Shown: positions 25,026 through 35,473, counted from the first letter of the stretch. The stretch is 64,000 nucleotides of DNA from Flagellimonas sp. CMM7 (GCF_021390195.1 NZ_CP090003.1:1042001-1106000); one strand, 5' to 3'. Numbers and translations are program-made. The notes: a model not told the origin generated them from the letters alone.

Positions 25026-25919
25026 ATGAACCGAAGATTATTTTTACCATTCCTTTTTCTTTTTACCCTTTTAGTGCAATCCCAAGATCAAGAAGTTACC
25101 ATCACTGTTGACACTTTAACCCAAAAAGTATATATGCTTACTGGGCGAGGTGGTAATATTGGCATCTACGTTGGAAATGACAAAGTGTTTATGGTAGATG
25201 ATCAATTTGCCCCATTAAGCAATAAAATTAAAGCTACCATTGCCACTCTTACAGACAAATCCATTACCTATTTGGTAAATACCCATATGCATGGTGACCA
25301 TACTGGAGGTAATGTAAATTTTAACTCGGAAGCCACTACGTTGGTAGCCCAAGATAATGTTCGCAAGCGTCTGGAAAATAAAGGGAAGAAGAATTTAGCA
25401 GCCAACAAGATAAGCCAAGAAGACTACGAGAAAAATCTTCCTGAGATAACTTTCTCCGATGACCTTACTTTTTACGATGGCGATGAAACCATTATGGCAT
25501 TCCATGTTCACAATGCCCATACGGATGGGGACGCCATGATTTATTTTGTTAACGAAAATGTGCTGCACATGGGTGATACTTACTTTTCAGGTCGTTATCC
25601 ATATATCGATTTAAAGAGCGGAGGAAGTATTGACGGTTATATTGCTGCACATAGAAAGGCGTTGTTGGTTATTGATGAAAACACCAAAATTATTCCCGGT
25701 CATGGAAGACCATCCAATAAAGCTGAGTTAGAAGTATATGTTACCATGCTTGAAGATATAAGAACCATCATCCAAAAAGAGCTAGTTGCCGGAAAATCCC
25801 TGGAAGCGGTAAAAACCAATACCACTTTATTGGCAAAATATGATGCCACGCATGGCAATGGATATATTAATGGTGAAAAAATGCGAGAGGCAGTTTATAC
25901 CAGTTTATCTAAAAAATAA
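25026..25919 (+). CDS. exported metallo-beta-lactamase-fold hydrolase
   Basis: A 297-residue protein with a signal peptide (MNRRLFLPFLFLFTLLVQSQ). The MBL metal motif HMHGDH is at residues 87-92 (HxHxDH), with further ligands in HNAHTDGD, LHMGDTYFSG and the late His in IPGHGRPS. All ligands for a binuclear zinc site are present. It resembles the periplasmic SoxH/quinoprotein-relay type of MBL proteins more than true class B beta-lactamases; the substrate cannot be told from sequence. It is divergent from ctaB and ends at a shared terminator. Confidence 0.9.
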   Translation: MNRRLFLPFLFLFTLLVQSQDQEVTITVDTLTQKVYMLTGRGGNIGIYVGNDKVFMVDDQFAPLSNKIKATIATLTDKSITYLVNTHMHGDHTGGNVNFNSEATTLVAQDNVRKRLENKGKKNLAANKISQEDYEKNLPEITFSDDLTFYDGDETIMAFHVHNAHTDGDAMIYFVNENVLHMGDTYFSGRYPYIDLKSGGSIDGYIAAHRKALLVIDENTKIIPGHGRPSNKAELEVYVTMLEDIRTIIQKELVAGKSLEAVKTNTTLLAKYDATHGNGYINGEKMREAVYTSLSKK

Positions 25920-26020
25920 CATATTACTCTAAGCTTGATTTGAATGAAAAAGGGGCGTCGTTGTTTCTTTTTTTAGATTTCTAGTTACATGACATTGATT
26001 ACCCCATAATTTAAGACACA

Positions 26021-26053
26021 AAAAAAGCCCTAACGTTTCCGTTAGGGCTTTTT
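26021..26053. terminator. bidirectional terminator between the MBL and TonB genes
   Basis: Nine-base perfect stem GCCCTAACG (26027-26035) and CGTTAGGGC (26040-26048), loop TTTC, with A6 on the left and T5 on the right. It serves both converging genes. Confidence 0.9.
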
Positions 26054-26081
26054 CTTTCCTGCCTCAACAGAAAATAATATT

Positions 26082-26786
26082 TTACTGAAGCTTAAATGTA
26101 ATTGGAATACTAAAAGGAACTTTTACAGCTCTACCTCTTTGTTTTCCAGGTGTCATTTTAGGAAGCTTATTGATAATACGCAATGCTTCTTTCTCCAAAT
26201 TTTTGTCCGGTCCACGCATTCTAATGTTCCCGATACTACCATCTTTTTGGATAACGAAAATAACGTTAACCCTTCCTTGAACGCCCATTTCTTGAGCAAT
26301 CTCTGGATAACGGAAGTTTTTACGGATATGCTTTTGCATCATATCCTGAAAACATTTCTTTTTATTGCTTGCTCCTTCACAACCTGGAAAAACAGGTACA
26401 TCTTCAATTACGGCAAAAGGAACTGAAATATCTTCATCAATTTCCTCAACCTCAACCTCTTCAACTTCCATTACTTCCTCTTCTTGACTGGTCTCTGTTG
26501 ATTCGATTACGGTTTCTTCAACTTCTTCTTCATCTTCAACAACCTCGATAATTTCTGGTGCAGCTGGTGGTGGTGGTGGTGGTGGAGTTTTTATCTGCTC
26601 CGTCATTGGCACCTCTTCATCCAATTGATCTTCAATGTTCATTGAAATATCATACTCATTGGATTTATCATATTTTTTCCACTCCATGGCTCCATAAACC
26701 AACCCTAAAACAGCGGCCAACCCTATGACAAAATAGAGCGAACTGTTTTTACCTACATCTGCTTTTGGATTCTTTTTTAGTTCCAT
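26082..26786 (-). CDS. TonB-family energy transducer
   Basis: A 234-residue protein with a cytoplasmic stub, one membrane helix (SSLYFVIGLAAVLGLVYGAM, about 16-35), a proline run of seven followed by a long Glu/Val-rich spacer (about 65-130), and a C-terminal TonB domain. The domain has FRYPEIAQEMGVQGRVNVIFVIQKDGS and ends in VKVPFSIPITFKLQ. A CEGASNKKKC segment precedes it, as in many Bacteroidota TonB proteins. It transmits proton-motive force to outer-membrane TonB-dependent receptors. No exbB/exbD lies next to it, so it may share one encoded elsewhere. Confidence 0.93.
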   Translation of the reverse strand: MELKKNPKADVGKNSSLYFVIGLAAVLGLVYGAMEWKKYDKSNEYDISMNIEDQLDEEVPMTEQIKTPPPPPPPAAPEIIEVVEDEEEVEETVIESTETSQEEEVMEVEEVEVEEIDEDISVPFAVIEDVPVFPGCEGASNKKKCFQDMMQKHIRKNFRYPEIAQEMGVQGRVNVIFVIQKDGSIGNIRMRGPDKNLEKEALRIINKLPKMTPGKQRGRAVKVPFSIPITFKLQ

Positions 26787-26838
26787 CGTTTTAATTTTAG
26801 TGTTTGCTAATTTAATTATTAATTGGTTAAATAAGCAA

Positions 26839-27243
26839 TTAAATTTTCCATTTTAACGGCCTTTCTTTAGAAAAATACCATTTAATTAAGCTAACTCCTA
26901 CAAATGCTCCTAATGAATTGGCCAAAACATCACCATATTCAGCCATACGATTTGCAGTAGCTGTGTATTGTAATACTTCAATAAATATGCCATACGCAAT
27001 GGCTATAAGCAACATTATTATAAGGGTTTTGCTCAGACCCATTTCACCTTGTGTTCTTTCTCTTACAAACATACAGCCCAAAACAGCAAAAATTAAATAA
27101 AATGAAAAGTGTGCGATTTTGTCCGCATAAGGAACGTTCACTGTACCAGTATCCAATCCAGAAAAAGAAAATAAGCTGAGCATTGTAATAAACAATACCC
27201 AGCTTATAAATAATAAGGTGAAAATATACTTCTTAAGCACCAA
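26839..27243 (-). CDS. VanZ-family membrane protein
   Basis: A 134-residue protein with four helices. Conserved VanZ features are DKIAHFSFYLIFAVLG (helix 2 entry), AYGIFIEVLQYT (helix 3, with the Glu and Gln) and the loop AEYGDVLANSLGAFVG. VanZ proteins are small membrane proteins; one is linked to teicoplanin resistance, but the general role is unknown. The gene overlaps the end of gcvH by 11 bases, so it is co-transcribed with it. Confidence 0.88.
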   Translation of the reverse strand: MVLKKYIFTLLFISWVLFITMLSLFSFSGLDTGTVNVPYADKIAHFSFYLIFAVLGCMFVRERTQGEMGLSKTLIIMLLIAIAYGIFIEVLQYTATANRMAEYGDVLANSLGAFVGVSLIKWYFSKERPLKWKI

Positions 27244-27613
27244 TTAGCGCTTTATAGTCTTCATCAGTCATTAAAGTATCTACTTCAGAAGTATTGCTCA
27301 TTTTTATTTTGATCATCCAACCTTCTCCATATGGATCGGTATTTACCTTTTCAGGCTCATCTTCCAAGGCTTCATTAAATGCCACAATCTCACCACTTAG
27401 TGGCAAAAACAAGTCAGAAACGGTTTTTACTGCTTCTACAGTACCAAAAACTTCTTCCTTTTCTAAAGTCTCGTCCAAAGTTTCAACTTCTACATAAACA
27501 ATATCACCCAACTCTCCTTGGGCAAAGTCTGTGATGCCTACAGTTGCGATATCCCCATCAATTTTGATCCATTCATGATCCTTAGTGTACTTTAATTCTG
27601 CTGGTATGTTCAT
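27233..27613 (-). CDS. gcvH: glycine cleavage system H protein
   Basis: A 126-residue lipoyl carrier protein; full family length. The N-terminus LKYTKDHEWIKIDGDIATVGITDFAQGELGDIVYVEV is canonical. The lipoylated Lys is Lys63 in TVEAVKTVSDL, and YGEGWMIKI comes near the C-terminus. It shuttles the aminomethyl group between the P, T and L proteins. The other gcv genes are not in this window. It has its own predicted promoter and overlaps vanZ. Confidence 0.96.
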   Translation of the reverse strand: MNIPAELKYTKDHEWIKIDGDIATVGITDFAQGELGDIVYVEVETLDETLEKEEVFGTVEAVKTVSDLFLPLSGEIVAFNEALEDEPEKVNTDPYGEGWMIKIKMSNTSEVDTLMTDEDYKALIGA

Positions 27614-27638
27614 TGTTTAATTTGTATTAGTCAGGTCA

Positions 27639-27669
27639 CAAATGTAAAGGATCAGAAACTGCTTTTCAA
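27639..27669 (-). promoter_or_regulatory. gcvH promoter
   Basis: On the minus strand TTG (27669-27667), a 20-base spacer and TACATTTG (27646-27639) give a full consensus match. The predicted start is about 18 bases before the ATG at 27613. Confidence 0.7.
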
Positions 27670-27682
27670 GTAAACTTGAAAA
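27663..27682. terminator. AT-rich hairpin after sprA, possible weak terminator
   Basis: Nine-base perfect arms TTTTCAAGT and ACTTGAAAA, two-base loop, 42 bases after the sprA stop. No clean T-run follows on the minus strand, and the hairpin overlaps the -33 element of gcvH, so the assignment is weak. Confidence 0.35.
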
Positions 27683-27723
27683 CAAAATCTGTGCACTTAA
27701 AAATGGTCTTAGGCAAGGAAATA

Positions 27724-30700
27724 TTAGTTCCCAAAGTTATATCTAAGCGTAAACCCTGTATTGATAGTGGTTTGCGGAAATGCAGTGGATACCGCAAATT
27801 GGGAAAATGAATGATCGTAGAAGAACAACGCATTCAAACTCTTGCTCAAGGCATAGTCTGCCGTGAATTTGATGGACATTAATTGCTGTCCTGATGTAAT
27901 TTGGTTATTGTCAATATCCAGATTTCGAATTATGGTGATATTGTCTCTAAGGGATAAATCGGCCTTAAGGTTTAAGTCACCCTTCAATCTCGTTTTCTCG
28001 CCGCCAATATTGGTGACAAATTTTACATCTTTAAAACGATAACCCAATCCTAAGGTATATTCCTTTCCATTAATTTCCGTAAGCAGGTTGTTATCAAAAC
28101 TTAAGGATAAGGTTCTATCCGTTCTTACCTCAGCTAAAAAACTAAACGAGTTCTTCATTTCAAAATCTACCCGCATTAAAGGGTTGAACTGATCGGTAAG
28201 CACTACATTATTTATAATGTTCTCTGGAAGAAAGTCTTCGGTTTCAGGGTCCGTTGCTGTATTTTCTCGCTCTAGATTGGTTTGAAAAGAGTTGATACTG
28301 TATGCTGCGCGATAGCCATGACTTAGTGAAAAACGCTTGAATTTCTTTTTAAACCATCTGTTTTTCATTAATCCAGTATACTTGATGTTCCAATTTGGAA
28401 TGGGTATTTCACGGAAGGCATCTAGATTCACACGATTTACATCTTGTCCTGTATAGGCGGCAAAAAATGCTGGAAGCAATACTTCCTGTTGTGTTTTCCC
28501 ATAACGTTGCGGAAATCCATCAGCATCTAGGGTGCCAGGATTCTGTCCTCGATCAGAAACCAATCTGTTAGCGATAGTTATTCTGTTCTCTTTGAATTTT
28601 TCAAAGGTTTCAGAATCGAATTCATCACTTTTGCTGAACACAGTCCCGATCATTATGGTAGATATACTAAAATTTCCAAAGGTATTGCCCAACAAATTTT
28701 CATACTCAAACTCACCACTACCCAAATCATTTACCTGGAAATTTTCTTGGTAACTATTGGACAATTGTCTATCCGCGGTAAAATCTATGGTCAAGTCTTG
28801 AGTGGGTTGTGCTGTAGCTGTAATGTTTAATTGTTTGTTTGAATTTTCAAGATATTGGGAGTTAAATTCTGGAAAAGTAGTTAACCAACCATTTCTAGCT
28901 GCTTCAAAGCGCACATCTGATTGACTTCCAAAAACAAACCCTAGAGTAGGTCTGGCAGTCCCAATAAAACCAATGGATTGTGTATACCCTGGCAATACTT
29001 TACCACTGTTCTCACTATAGTTTACGTTAACTCGTTTTACCATGGTTACAATATCAACCAAAGTATTAAAGGCCTTACTTGTCTTTTTGGGTGGTTTTTC
29101 ATCTTCTGATGCAGGGTTACCAGCCTTGTCACGTCTTACACGTGCCTGAGTTGCCGTCACTTTTCCACTTTTCTTTTTAAGACCTAAAAAGTCGTAAAAG
29201 CGTTGCATGGTTAAGTTGGCCGTTATATTATGTGTATTGGCATTTTGAACCGTATTAATGTTTTCTCCAGCAACCTCATTTAAAGCATCACCTCCACGTT
29301 GCCAGTCAAAATTACTGGTGTAGGTGTATTGCGCATTGATAAAATTCAAAAACGGAAACTTACTAAACGGCAGTTCATAATTTAGTTGCATTTGTTGGGA
29401 ATGTCTATTGGGTTCACCAATGTCAAAAAATCCATCCCATAAGTCCAGTGCTTGATTAATTCCTGAATCCGAATCATCATCAACATTAAAATAATTACGT
29501 ACTATATTATTGTTAGATGCCGTTAGGTTTAATCGCAGCGATTTGGAAATACTATAATTTAATGCATACTGCCAGTTAAATAGGTAATTACGTTGTTGTA
29601 GCAATGGCAACTCCAAAGCATCTACACCTGGCTCCAACACATCTCTAAACCGTTGTTGGTTAAATGAACGATTGTAGTTTGCATTTACCGATAAGCTCGT
29701 AGGCAATAAATTAAAATTGAGTTCTTTAAGCCATTGCCAGTATTTACTCATAAATAATGAATCCTTCTTAACAAATGGCGCAATTGGAGCGGGTTTGAAA
29801 TTATGATTGTAAACAAAACCAGTTGTTACGTTTTGGTCGCGTAAATCCGCCACTTCAAAATCTCTATGATTGGTTTCATTATAAGAATAATTGAAGGTGA
29901 AATTTTCTACATCAAAAAAGTTTTCTTCAGCTTCATCACTTCTATTTTTGCGAACTCCAATAAGATTGATGCTCGTCCTTTTGGTGTAATCCTCTGCCTG
30001 TTTTTGAATGGTTTCAGCATCTTCTGGTGTTGTTGCGGCGGCAATACGGTCATCCAACTTTAAATCGTCATAAACGGGATCAAACTCAGGAGTAATGAGA
30101 CTTTCCGAAATACCGTAATTAAATGGAAGTTGAAGTCCCCATTTTTTAGGAAATAATTGGCCCACATTTACATTGGTGACCACATCATAAGAAATGGCAT
30201 CTTCACGTGAACGCTCATTGGGCATCTGGTCAATGGAACCAAAACCTGAAGTACTTCTGCTTCCCGTTGCAGTAACATTTGCAAAATCTGCCATGTTCGC
30301 ATCCAAAGCGGCAATTGCTGCCCATCCACCATTATTATCCAAGCCGGCCAAGCGAAGTTCGTTAAACCAAACTTCGCCTCTTGCAGGCAAATCATCAATG
30401 TTTTTAACACCCACCATCATTCCGCGAATACTTCCCAATGATGGATTACCACGGATTCCTATTCGTAATCTTCCTAAAGTTCTGGGCGCAAATTCATCCA
30501 CCAAAACAGCATCACCGTCTATAATCTCGTAATAGTTAATATCATTTAGTGTCTGCTCGGCAATTCCTCTGGATTTAACTTTGTTCAAATCACTTAGGTC
30601 AATATCTATCTCATTTACATCTGGCCATATTTCATCTGGAGATGTTACATTAAAGGATGTAAACTGAAGTGGTAATTCTATTTGATAAAAGTTCTCCGAG

Positions 30701-33700
30701 AAATCTGTTCCTATCCGAAGAAAACCAACCAAAGGTGTGTCATCATCTGAATAATCTCCATTTAATATTTTTTCGGCATGCATGAACATCTTAATGCGCT
30801 CATACTGTCTCACATCAATATTTACGTTTTTGAAAACGCCCCGTGAATCCTCAGATTCCAGGTTTTCCACTACAAAGGACAAAGACTGCTCATTTTGTCT
30901 TATAATGGTGTTATTGTTGTTCAATTGTTCTCTTACTACTCCAGGAGGCAAAACATATGGTATAGGTTGTCTACCAAAATTCTCTTCAATATTAACCGTG
31001 TTAACATCTGTTACCGTACCGTCATCAGAAGGATCATTATCAATATCTGGCTGTAAAGAATTGGTATATGTTCTCCAATCTCCACGAACAAGGTCCAAAG
31101 TAGCAAAACGCAATGCCACATCGTCATTAAACCCGGTAAGGTACATCCGCATAAAACTGATGGAACGAAAATCTGTTATTCCACCGACCGCATCTGTAAA
31201 ATCACTTAACGGAATCTTATATTGTATCCATCTTCTGTTCAACTGGGTTCCATTAGGAAGGTCTGGGGTAAGCCCTTCTCTTATGTCCGTTACGTATTGA
31301 TCATCAATAGTTGTATTTGGCCTTATTTGAATACGATATTCATAATAGCTGTTAACCGTATTCATTGTTAAATCCCTATCAATATCTTCTACATCTGGCA
31401 GTGTTGTTGACCCTCTGTTTGTATTGCTTACTGCTACCGGAGAGTTACCATCAGTATTGTTGAAATCTAAATAACGTTCCAAAATACCACCTTCTCTATT
31501 TAAATAGTACTGATAGTTATCCAATGCTGGATCTTCACTTGGTCCATTATAAATTGCTTGTTCTTCCGCATCATCCAATCCATCTAACCCAATATCTTGT
31601 AATACTCTATTCGCCTCATCTGCATCAAAAGCATATACCAAAGATTGCGTAGAGGGAACTTCTCCCCAAATGGTAGTCCTGGGAATTTCTGTGTTGGTAC
31701 TTGCCGGTAGCCCATTCTCATATTGTTTTCTTCCGTCTCTCAAAATATCTTCTGAGATGTTTCCTAAGTTCAACACCAACTCTCCTGCATTTGCATTATT
31801 GGTTTCTCCGTCCACATAAGGATCTAAAACCCAAAACTGAACAAATTCTACATTGGACTGTTCAAAGTTAGTACTACTCAATGGACGCATAATACCCGCC
31901 CACTTTTCATCTGGCGTTTCTGTCTCAAAGCTTGGGTTCGCATTGTAAGGCCCTTTGTCATTAGGGTAATACACCAAATCCAAAGTTCCCTGAACTTGAG
32001 TCTGGCCCTGCGCGATATCTGTTTCAGCAAAAACCTCATCAATAAAAACCCTTCGAGTAGAGTTCAGTGAAATGTCATTATCAGACATTCCAGAAGGTCT
32101 TTGATTGGTATAAAAAATTGGATCAATTGTATACCAGGCCATTTTCGCCCTTTCAAAACCGACATCAATATCTGTTCTATCCTGCAAAAATTCTACAGGT
32201 GGACTTGCCAAGGTCCATCCCAAGGATGAACGAATATCAATTAAAGCTTGCGCACCTTCAAAATCATCTAAGTACGTTGTGGTTTCTCCTTGAAAATCCG
32301 CATTCTTTGGAGAATTGGGTTTTAAGAAAGCAACTTCTCCCCTTACCGATAGATTAGAAGGAACATCCGTATCTATATTAGGAAGTTTATTTGCCAGCCT
32401 TGTTAAGAATGGTATCTCGGTGCTGAAGTTTCCGTTTAATCCAAAAATAGTATTGTTAACCGGTTCAACTCCAAAATTTGATTTTTGAGTCAGTGGTCTT
32501 TCGTTCAAATTCAAAAGAGTACCTCCCAATACAAAGTTCTCATTGAATTTATGTTCTACATTTATTCCCGTAAATCGCCTTGTTTGTTGGCCAAAAACAG
32601 CATTGTTTTCAACCGAAATATTGATGGGAGTATTGGAGGCAGCCAAACTAGGATCTAAAATCTGAACAGTACCTGCTTGATAATTTACAGTATAATCTAT
32701 TCCTTCTTGTAGTTGACGACCGCCAGCCGTAACCCTAACTGAACCTCTAGGCACGTTAAACGCTCCTATTGGAATACCATTATTTCCTTGTGATTTATAA
32801 CGCCCTTTAAGTTGGAAGCGATTCTTCTCAGCATCTTGCAAAGAAGCTGCTTTGGTCTTAGCATACATGTTACGGAATACATAACGCTGCTGGTTAACGT
32901 TATAACCTTGGTCATTATCCACATCATAGGTTCCACCGCCCAATTCTTCAAAAAGAAACTCCCCAAATGGCTCTACTTTTGTAAAAATAATGCGTCCCGA
33001 CTGTGTATCTACCGTAATTCCTGGCACATAGTCAAAGAAACCGTCTCCACCAGGCTGCACATCATTATACACATTTAATCTATCCAGGTTGAAAACATCG
33101 ATTAGGATACGGTCTTCATAACCTACTGGCCATCCTGCATTTGGATCAACTGGTGTTATGTAGTTTCTTGGGGTGGGATCAGAATATAGAATGTTTAGTT
33201 TAAAATCTTCTTCACTTAATTGAAATGCCCCGGTGGCATAGATGTTCTTCATCATCAAATCCCAAATAGGATCATCCACATTGGTAATATTACTTTTCAG
33301 CAGTTTTAGAATAAGGGTATTGTTTTCTATAATTGGATTCACTCCTCCGGAGACCGTTGTAGCATCAACCCCTCCGTTTGCAAACTCACCTACTTGGAAC
33401 ACTTCGCCATTGATGGTATATTGAAACGCCACCCCTAACACTTCATCATTACTAAGACGTTGGTTTAAAGAAACATATCCTAATTGTGCATCAAACTGAT
33501 AATCCCTTCCCTGCTCCAGTTTCCTGGCGTTTTCCAAAATTGCATAGTCAAAACCTTGATTTGCTTCAACATTAAATCCGGCCTCCACCGTGGCTATATC
33601 TCTAATTGCAGTTGTTAATTGCCCCCCGTTTCCAATTAATGCCGGGTCAAAATCATTTGCTTCATTTCGTGGCAACGCTCCCGGTTGTAGCACGTTAAAA

Positions 33701-34845
33701 AATCCTCCAGGTGCATTACCCTCTTTACCAATTCTCGTAATTTCTCTTCCGTCAGCTCCCAACTCAACTTCACCTAAATCCTGAATGGCAACCACGTTCC
33801 TCACATTTAATGTCTGTTGGTTACGGTTGGTCACCCAAACTTCCAATCTTGTAATTTGAACTTGACTTTGAATAAAAGGGTAATTTGTTAATGCACGATC
33901 GTAATTATCCCTAAAATATTGAGCTAAGAAAAAGTGTTTATCCTCATCATAATCTAAGGCAGTCAAAGCAAATTCATTTACAGTACCTCCTCCTTGAGCT
34001 ACCACAGTGTTGTTTTGCGAACGTTGTTCCGAGAAAACTGCAGTCACCGTAGTTCTACCAAATTGCAATTGAGTTTTTACTCCAAACAGACTTTGTGCAC
34101 CTGTAATCAGAGAACTATTTAAAGGCATGTTTACATTACCAATCTCTATTTTACGAAGGATATCGTCCTCGGTTGGCGTGTAATCTATTTTTACCAAATT
34201 CTGAAAATCAAAAGTAGCTTCTGTATCGTAGTTAGCAGTCACCTGAAGACGCTCTCCCACTTTTCCCAAAAGACTTAAACTTATTCTTTGATCAAAATCA
34301 AAAGAAAGATTGGTTCGGTTTCTAGGGGAAAGTGCAGGATTATCATTTTTTTGCCATAATACTCCTAAGTCCATGGCAACGGAACCTTGTGGAATTACTT
34401 CAATCGTATTTCCGCCAAAAATTGATTCAAAGAAACTACTGTTCACATAAAAATTGGGCAACAAGTTTTTTCTAGCTTCTTGACTTCCTTCCTTTTTGCC
34501 TGTGAAAGCATCAATTTTTTCTTTGAAGTATGTTTTCATTCGTTCTTTTCGAACGAGTTCAAAATATTGATCTGGAGTAAGAATAATAGGGTAACTTATA
34601 TCAAAGTCCCCAACACTCTCTGTGTAGATATATCGGTCTAGTTTAGGGTCGTAAGAATATTTAGCAATAATGCTATCTGGGTTCTCCAATATCAATTGAC
34701 CAATTGCAAAACCGGTTTTCACCGAATCCTGAACTTGCTCATTGGTCTCCTGGCCCATTAGGTTAGTGGCTATCAGAAAACATATAAAAAAGAAAAAGTG
34801 CTTAAATCTTAATGATTTAAGTATTGGTTTTGCCCCTCTTTTCAA
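27724..34845 (-). CDS. sprA: type IX secretion outer-membrane translocon SprA (Sov)
   Basis: A 2373-residue protein, close to the size of known SprA. The N-terminal signal segment is hydrophobic (HFFFFICFLIATNLMGQ). SprA features include NLLPNFYVNSSFFESIFGGNTIEVIPQGSVAMDLGV, YNVNQQRYVFRNMYA, and TYLDDFEGAQALIDIRSSLGWTLASPP. Repeated beta-strand blocks run to a C-terminal strand ending FTLRYNFGN. It forms the giant single-chain beta-barrel through which type IX cargo crosses the outer membrane. It starts five bases after the ruvA stop and shares its transcript. Known from Flavobacterium johnsoniae SprA and Porphyromonas gingivalis Sov. Confidence 0.96.
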   Translation of the reverse strand: MKRGAKPILKSLRFKHFFFFICFLIATNLMGQETNEQVQDSVKTGFAIGQLILENPDSIIAKYSYDPKLDRYIYTESVGDFDISYPIILTPDQYFELVRKERMKTYFKEKIDAFTGKKEGSQEARKNLLPNFYVNSSFFESIFGGNTIEVIPQGSVAMDLGVLWQKNDNPALSPRNRTNLSFDFDQRISLSLLGKVGERLQVTANYDTEATFDFQNLVKIDYTPTEDDILRKIEIGNVNMPLNSSLITGAQSLFGVKTQLQFGRTTVTAVFSEQRSQNNTVVAQGGGTVNEFALTALDYDEDKHFFLAQYFRDNYDRALTNYPFIQSQVQITRLEVWVTNRNQQTLNVRNVVAIQDLGEVELGADGREITRIGKEGNAPGGFFNVLQPGALPRNEANDFDPALIGNGGQLTTAIRDIATVEAGFNVEANQGFDYAILENARKLEQGRDYQFDAQLGYVSLNQRLSNDEVLGVAFQYTINGEVFQVGEFANGGVDATTVSGGVNPIIENNTLILKLLKSNITNVDDPIWDLMMKNIYATGAFQLSEEDFKLNILYSDPTPRNYITPVDPNAGWPVGYEDRILIDVFNLDRLNVYNDVQPGGDGFFDYVPGITVDTQSGRIIFTKVEPFGEFLFEELGGGTYDVDNDQGYNVNQQRYVFRNMYAKTKAASLQDAEKNRFQLKGRYKSQGNNGIPIGAFNVPRGSVRVTAGGRQLQEGIDYTVNYQAGTVQILDPSLAASNTPINISVENNAVFGQQTRRFTGINVEHKFNENFVLGGTLLNLNERPLTQKSNFGVEPVNNTIFGLNGNFSTEIPFLTRLANKLPNIDTDVPSNLSVRGEVAFLKPNSPKNADFQGETTTYLDDFEGAQALIDIRSSLGWTLASPPVEFLQDRTDIDVGFERAKMAWYTIDPIFYTNQRPSGMSDNDISLNSTRRVFIDEVFAETDIAQGQTQVQGTLDLVYYPNDKGPYNANPSFETETPDEKWAGIMRPLSSTNFEQSNVEFVQFWVLDPYVDGETNNANAGELVLNLGNISEDILRDGRKQYENGLPASTNTEIPRTTIWGEVPSTQSLVYAFDADEANRVLQDIGLDGLDDAEEQAIYNGPSEDPALDNYQYYLNREGGILERYLDFNNTDGNSPVAVSNTNRGSTTLPDVEDIDRDLTMNTVNSYYEYRIQIRPNTTIDDQYVTDIREGLTPDLPNGTQLNRRWIQYKIPLSDFTDAVGGITDFRSISFMRMYLTGFNDDVALRFATLDLVRGDWRTYTNSLQPDIDNDPSDDGTVTDVNTVNIEENFGRQPIPYVLPPGVVREQLNNNNTIIRQNEQSLSFVVENLESEDSRGVFKNVNIDVRQYERIKMFMHAEKILNGDYSDDDTPLVGFLRIGTDFSENFYQIELPLQFTSFNVTSPDEIWPDVNEIDIDLSDLNKVKSRGIAEQTLNDINYYEIIDGDAVLVDEFAPRTLGRLRIGIRGNPSLGSIRGMMVGVKNIDDLPARGEVWFNELRLAGLDNNGGWAAIAALDANMADFANVTATGSRSTSGFGSIDQMPNERSREDAISYDVVTNVNVGQLFPKKWGLQLPFNYGISESLITPEFDPVYDDLKLDDRIAAATTPEDAETIQKQAEDYTKRTSINLIGVRKNRSDEAEENFFDVENFTFNYSYNETNHRDFEVADLRDQNVTTGFVYNHNFKPAPIAPFVKKDSLFMSKYWQWLKELNFNLLPTSLSVNANYNRSFNQQRFRDVLEPGVDALELPLLQQRNYLFNWQYALNYSISKSLRLNLTASNNNIVRNYFNVDDDSDSGINQALDLWDGFFDIGEPNRHSQQMQLNYELPFSKFPFLNFINAQYTYTSNFDWQRGGDALNEVAGENINTVQNANTHNITANLTMQRFYDFLGLKKKSGKVTATQARVRRDKAGNPASEDEKPPKKTSKAFNTLVDIVTMVKRVNVNYSENSGKVLPGYTQSIGFIGTARPTLGFVFGSQSDVRFEAARNGWLTTFPEFNSQYLENSNKQLNITATAQPTQDLTIDFTADRQLSNSYQENFQVNDLGSGEFEYENLLGNTFGNFSISTIMIGTVFSKSDEFDSETFEKFKENRITIANRLVSDRGQNPGTLDADGFPQRYGKTQQEVLLPAFFAAYTGQDVNRVNLDAFREIPIPNWNIKYTGLMKNRWFKKKFKRFSLSHGYRAAYSINSFQTNLERENTATDPETEDFLPENIINNVVLTDQFNPLMRVDFEMKNSFSFLAEVRTDRTLSLSFDNNLLTEINGKEYTLGLGYRFKDVKFVTNIGGEKTRLKGDLNLKADLSLRDNITIIRNLDIDNNQITSGQQLMSIKFTADYALSKSLNALFFYDHSFSQFAVSTAFPQTTINTGFTLRYNFGN

Positions 34846-34850
34846 ACTAG

Positions 34851-35432
34851 TTACAAATTTTTCAGCGCCAATTTTATAATGTCCTCAACGCTTAGTGTAG
34901 GATCCTGGGATAATACCTTGTCCACAACCTTTTCTGATTGTCTTCGGACAAAACCAAGAACCTCTAAAGCAGATAACGCTTCTTCTTTGCTTGTATTGTT
35001 TGATTGTAGGGAAACTTCGCCCATATCATAGACTTTTAAAATCTTATCCTTTAGGTCAAGGATTACACGTTGGGCAGTCTTTGCTCCTATACCCTTGATT
35101 GCCTGTATGGAAGGGACGTCTCCATTGGCAATAGCGTCACGTACCTGGACAGGAGATAATGAAGACAACATAGTCCTGGCGGTGCTTGATCCAATCCCAG
35201 AAACTGAAATCAACAGTCTAAAAATTTCACGTTCCGATTTTTCTACAAAACCAAATAAGGTATGTGAATCTTCCTTTACTTGTAAATGTGTAAAAAGTCG
35301 GATGTTTTCCTCATTCTTTAATTGTGAAAAAGTATGTAGTGAAATATTCAAAAAGTATCCTACTCCAGCACATTCAATTATAACGTAAGTTGGATTTTTT
35401 TCGACCAATTTTCCTTGTAAGTGGGTAATCAT
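34851..35432 (-). CDS. ruvA: Holliday junction branch migration protein RuvA
   Basis: A 193-residue protein. The N-terminal OB fold is MITHLQGKLVEKNPTYVIIECAGVGYFLNI. Two helix-hairpin-helix motifs follow, ISVSGIGSSTARTML and IKGIGAKTAQRVILDLKDK. The C-terminal RuvB-binding domain is ALSALEVLGFVRRQSEKVV. RuvA tetramers bind the four-way junction and guide RuvB. Its partner ruvB is at 40256-41278, not adjacent. It lies 41 bases after maeB and five bases before sprA. Confidence 0.96.
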   Translation of the reverse strand: MITHLQGKLVEKNPTYVIIECAGVGYFLNISLHTFSQLKNEENIRLFTHLQVKEDSHTLFGFVEKSEREIFRLLISVSGIGSSTARTMLSSLSPVQVRDAIANGDVPSIQAIKGIGAKTAQRVILDLKDKILKVYDMGEVSLQSNNTSKEEALSALEVLGFVRRQSEKVVDKVLSQDPTLSVEDIIKLALKNL

Positions 35433-35473
35433 GATATAGCAGTTAAGTTTAGGGTAAAGTTTTAGCCTTGTAG

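Noticed and set aside
25026..25919. Possible beta-lactamase resistance gene
   Set aside because: The metal motif only shows the MBL fold. The sequence resembles periplasmic hydrolases of the SoxH type, so a resistance role is not supported.
26560..26583. GGT/GGTGGT repeat resembling a microsatellite
   Set aside because: It encodes the proline run of the TonB linker on the minus strand, which is a normal family feature.
30782..31300. 172-codon plus-strand open frame inside sprA
   Set aside because: It is antisense to an intact sprA coding region and has no start context, signal or recognisable motif.
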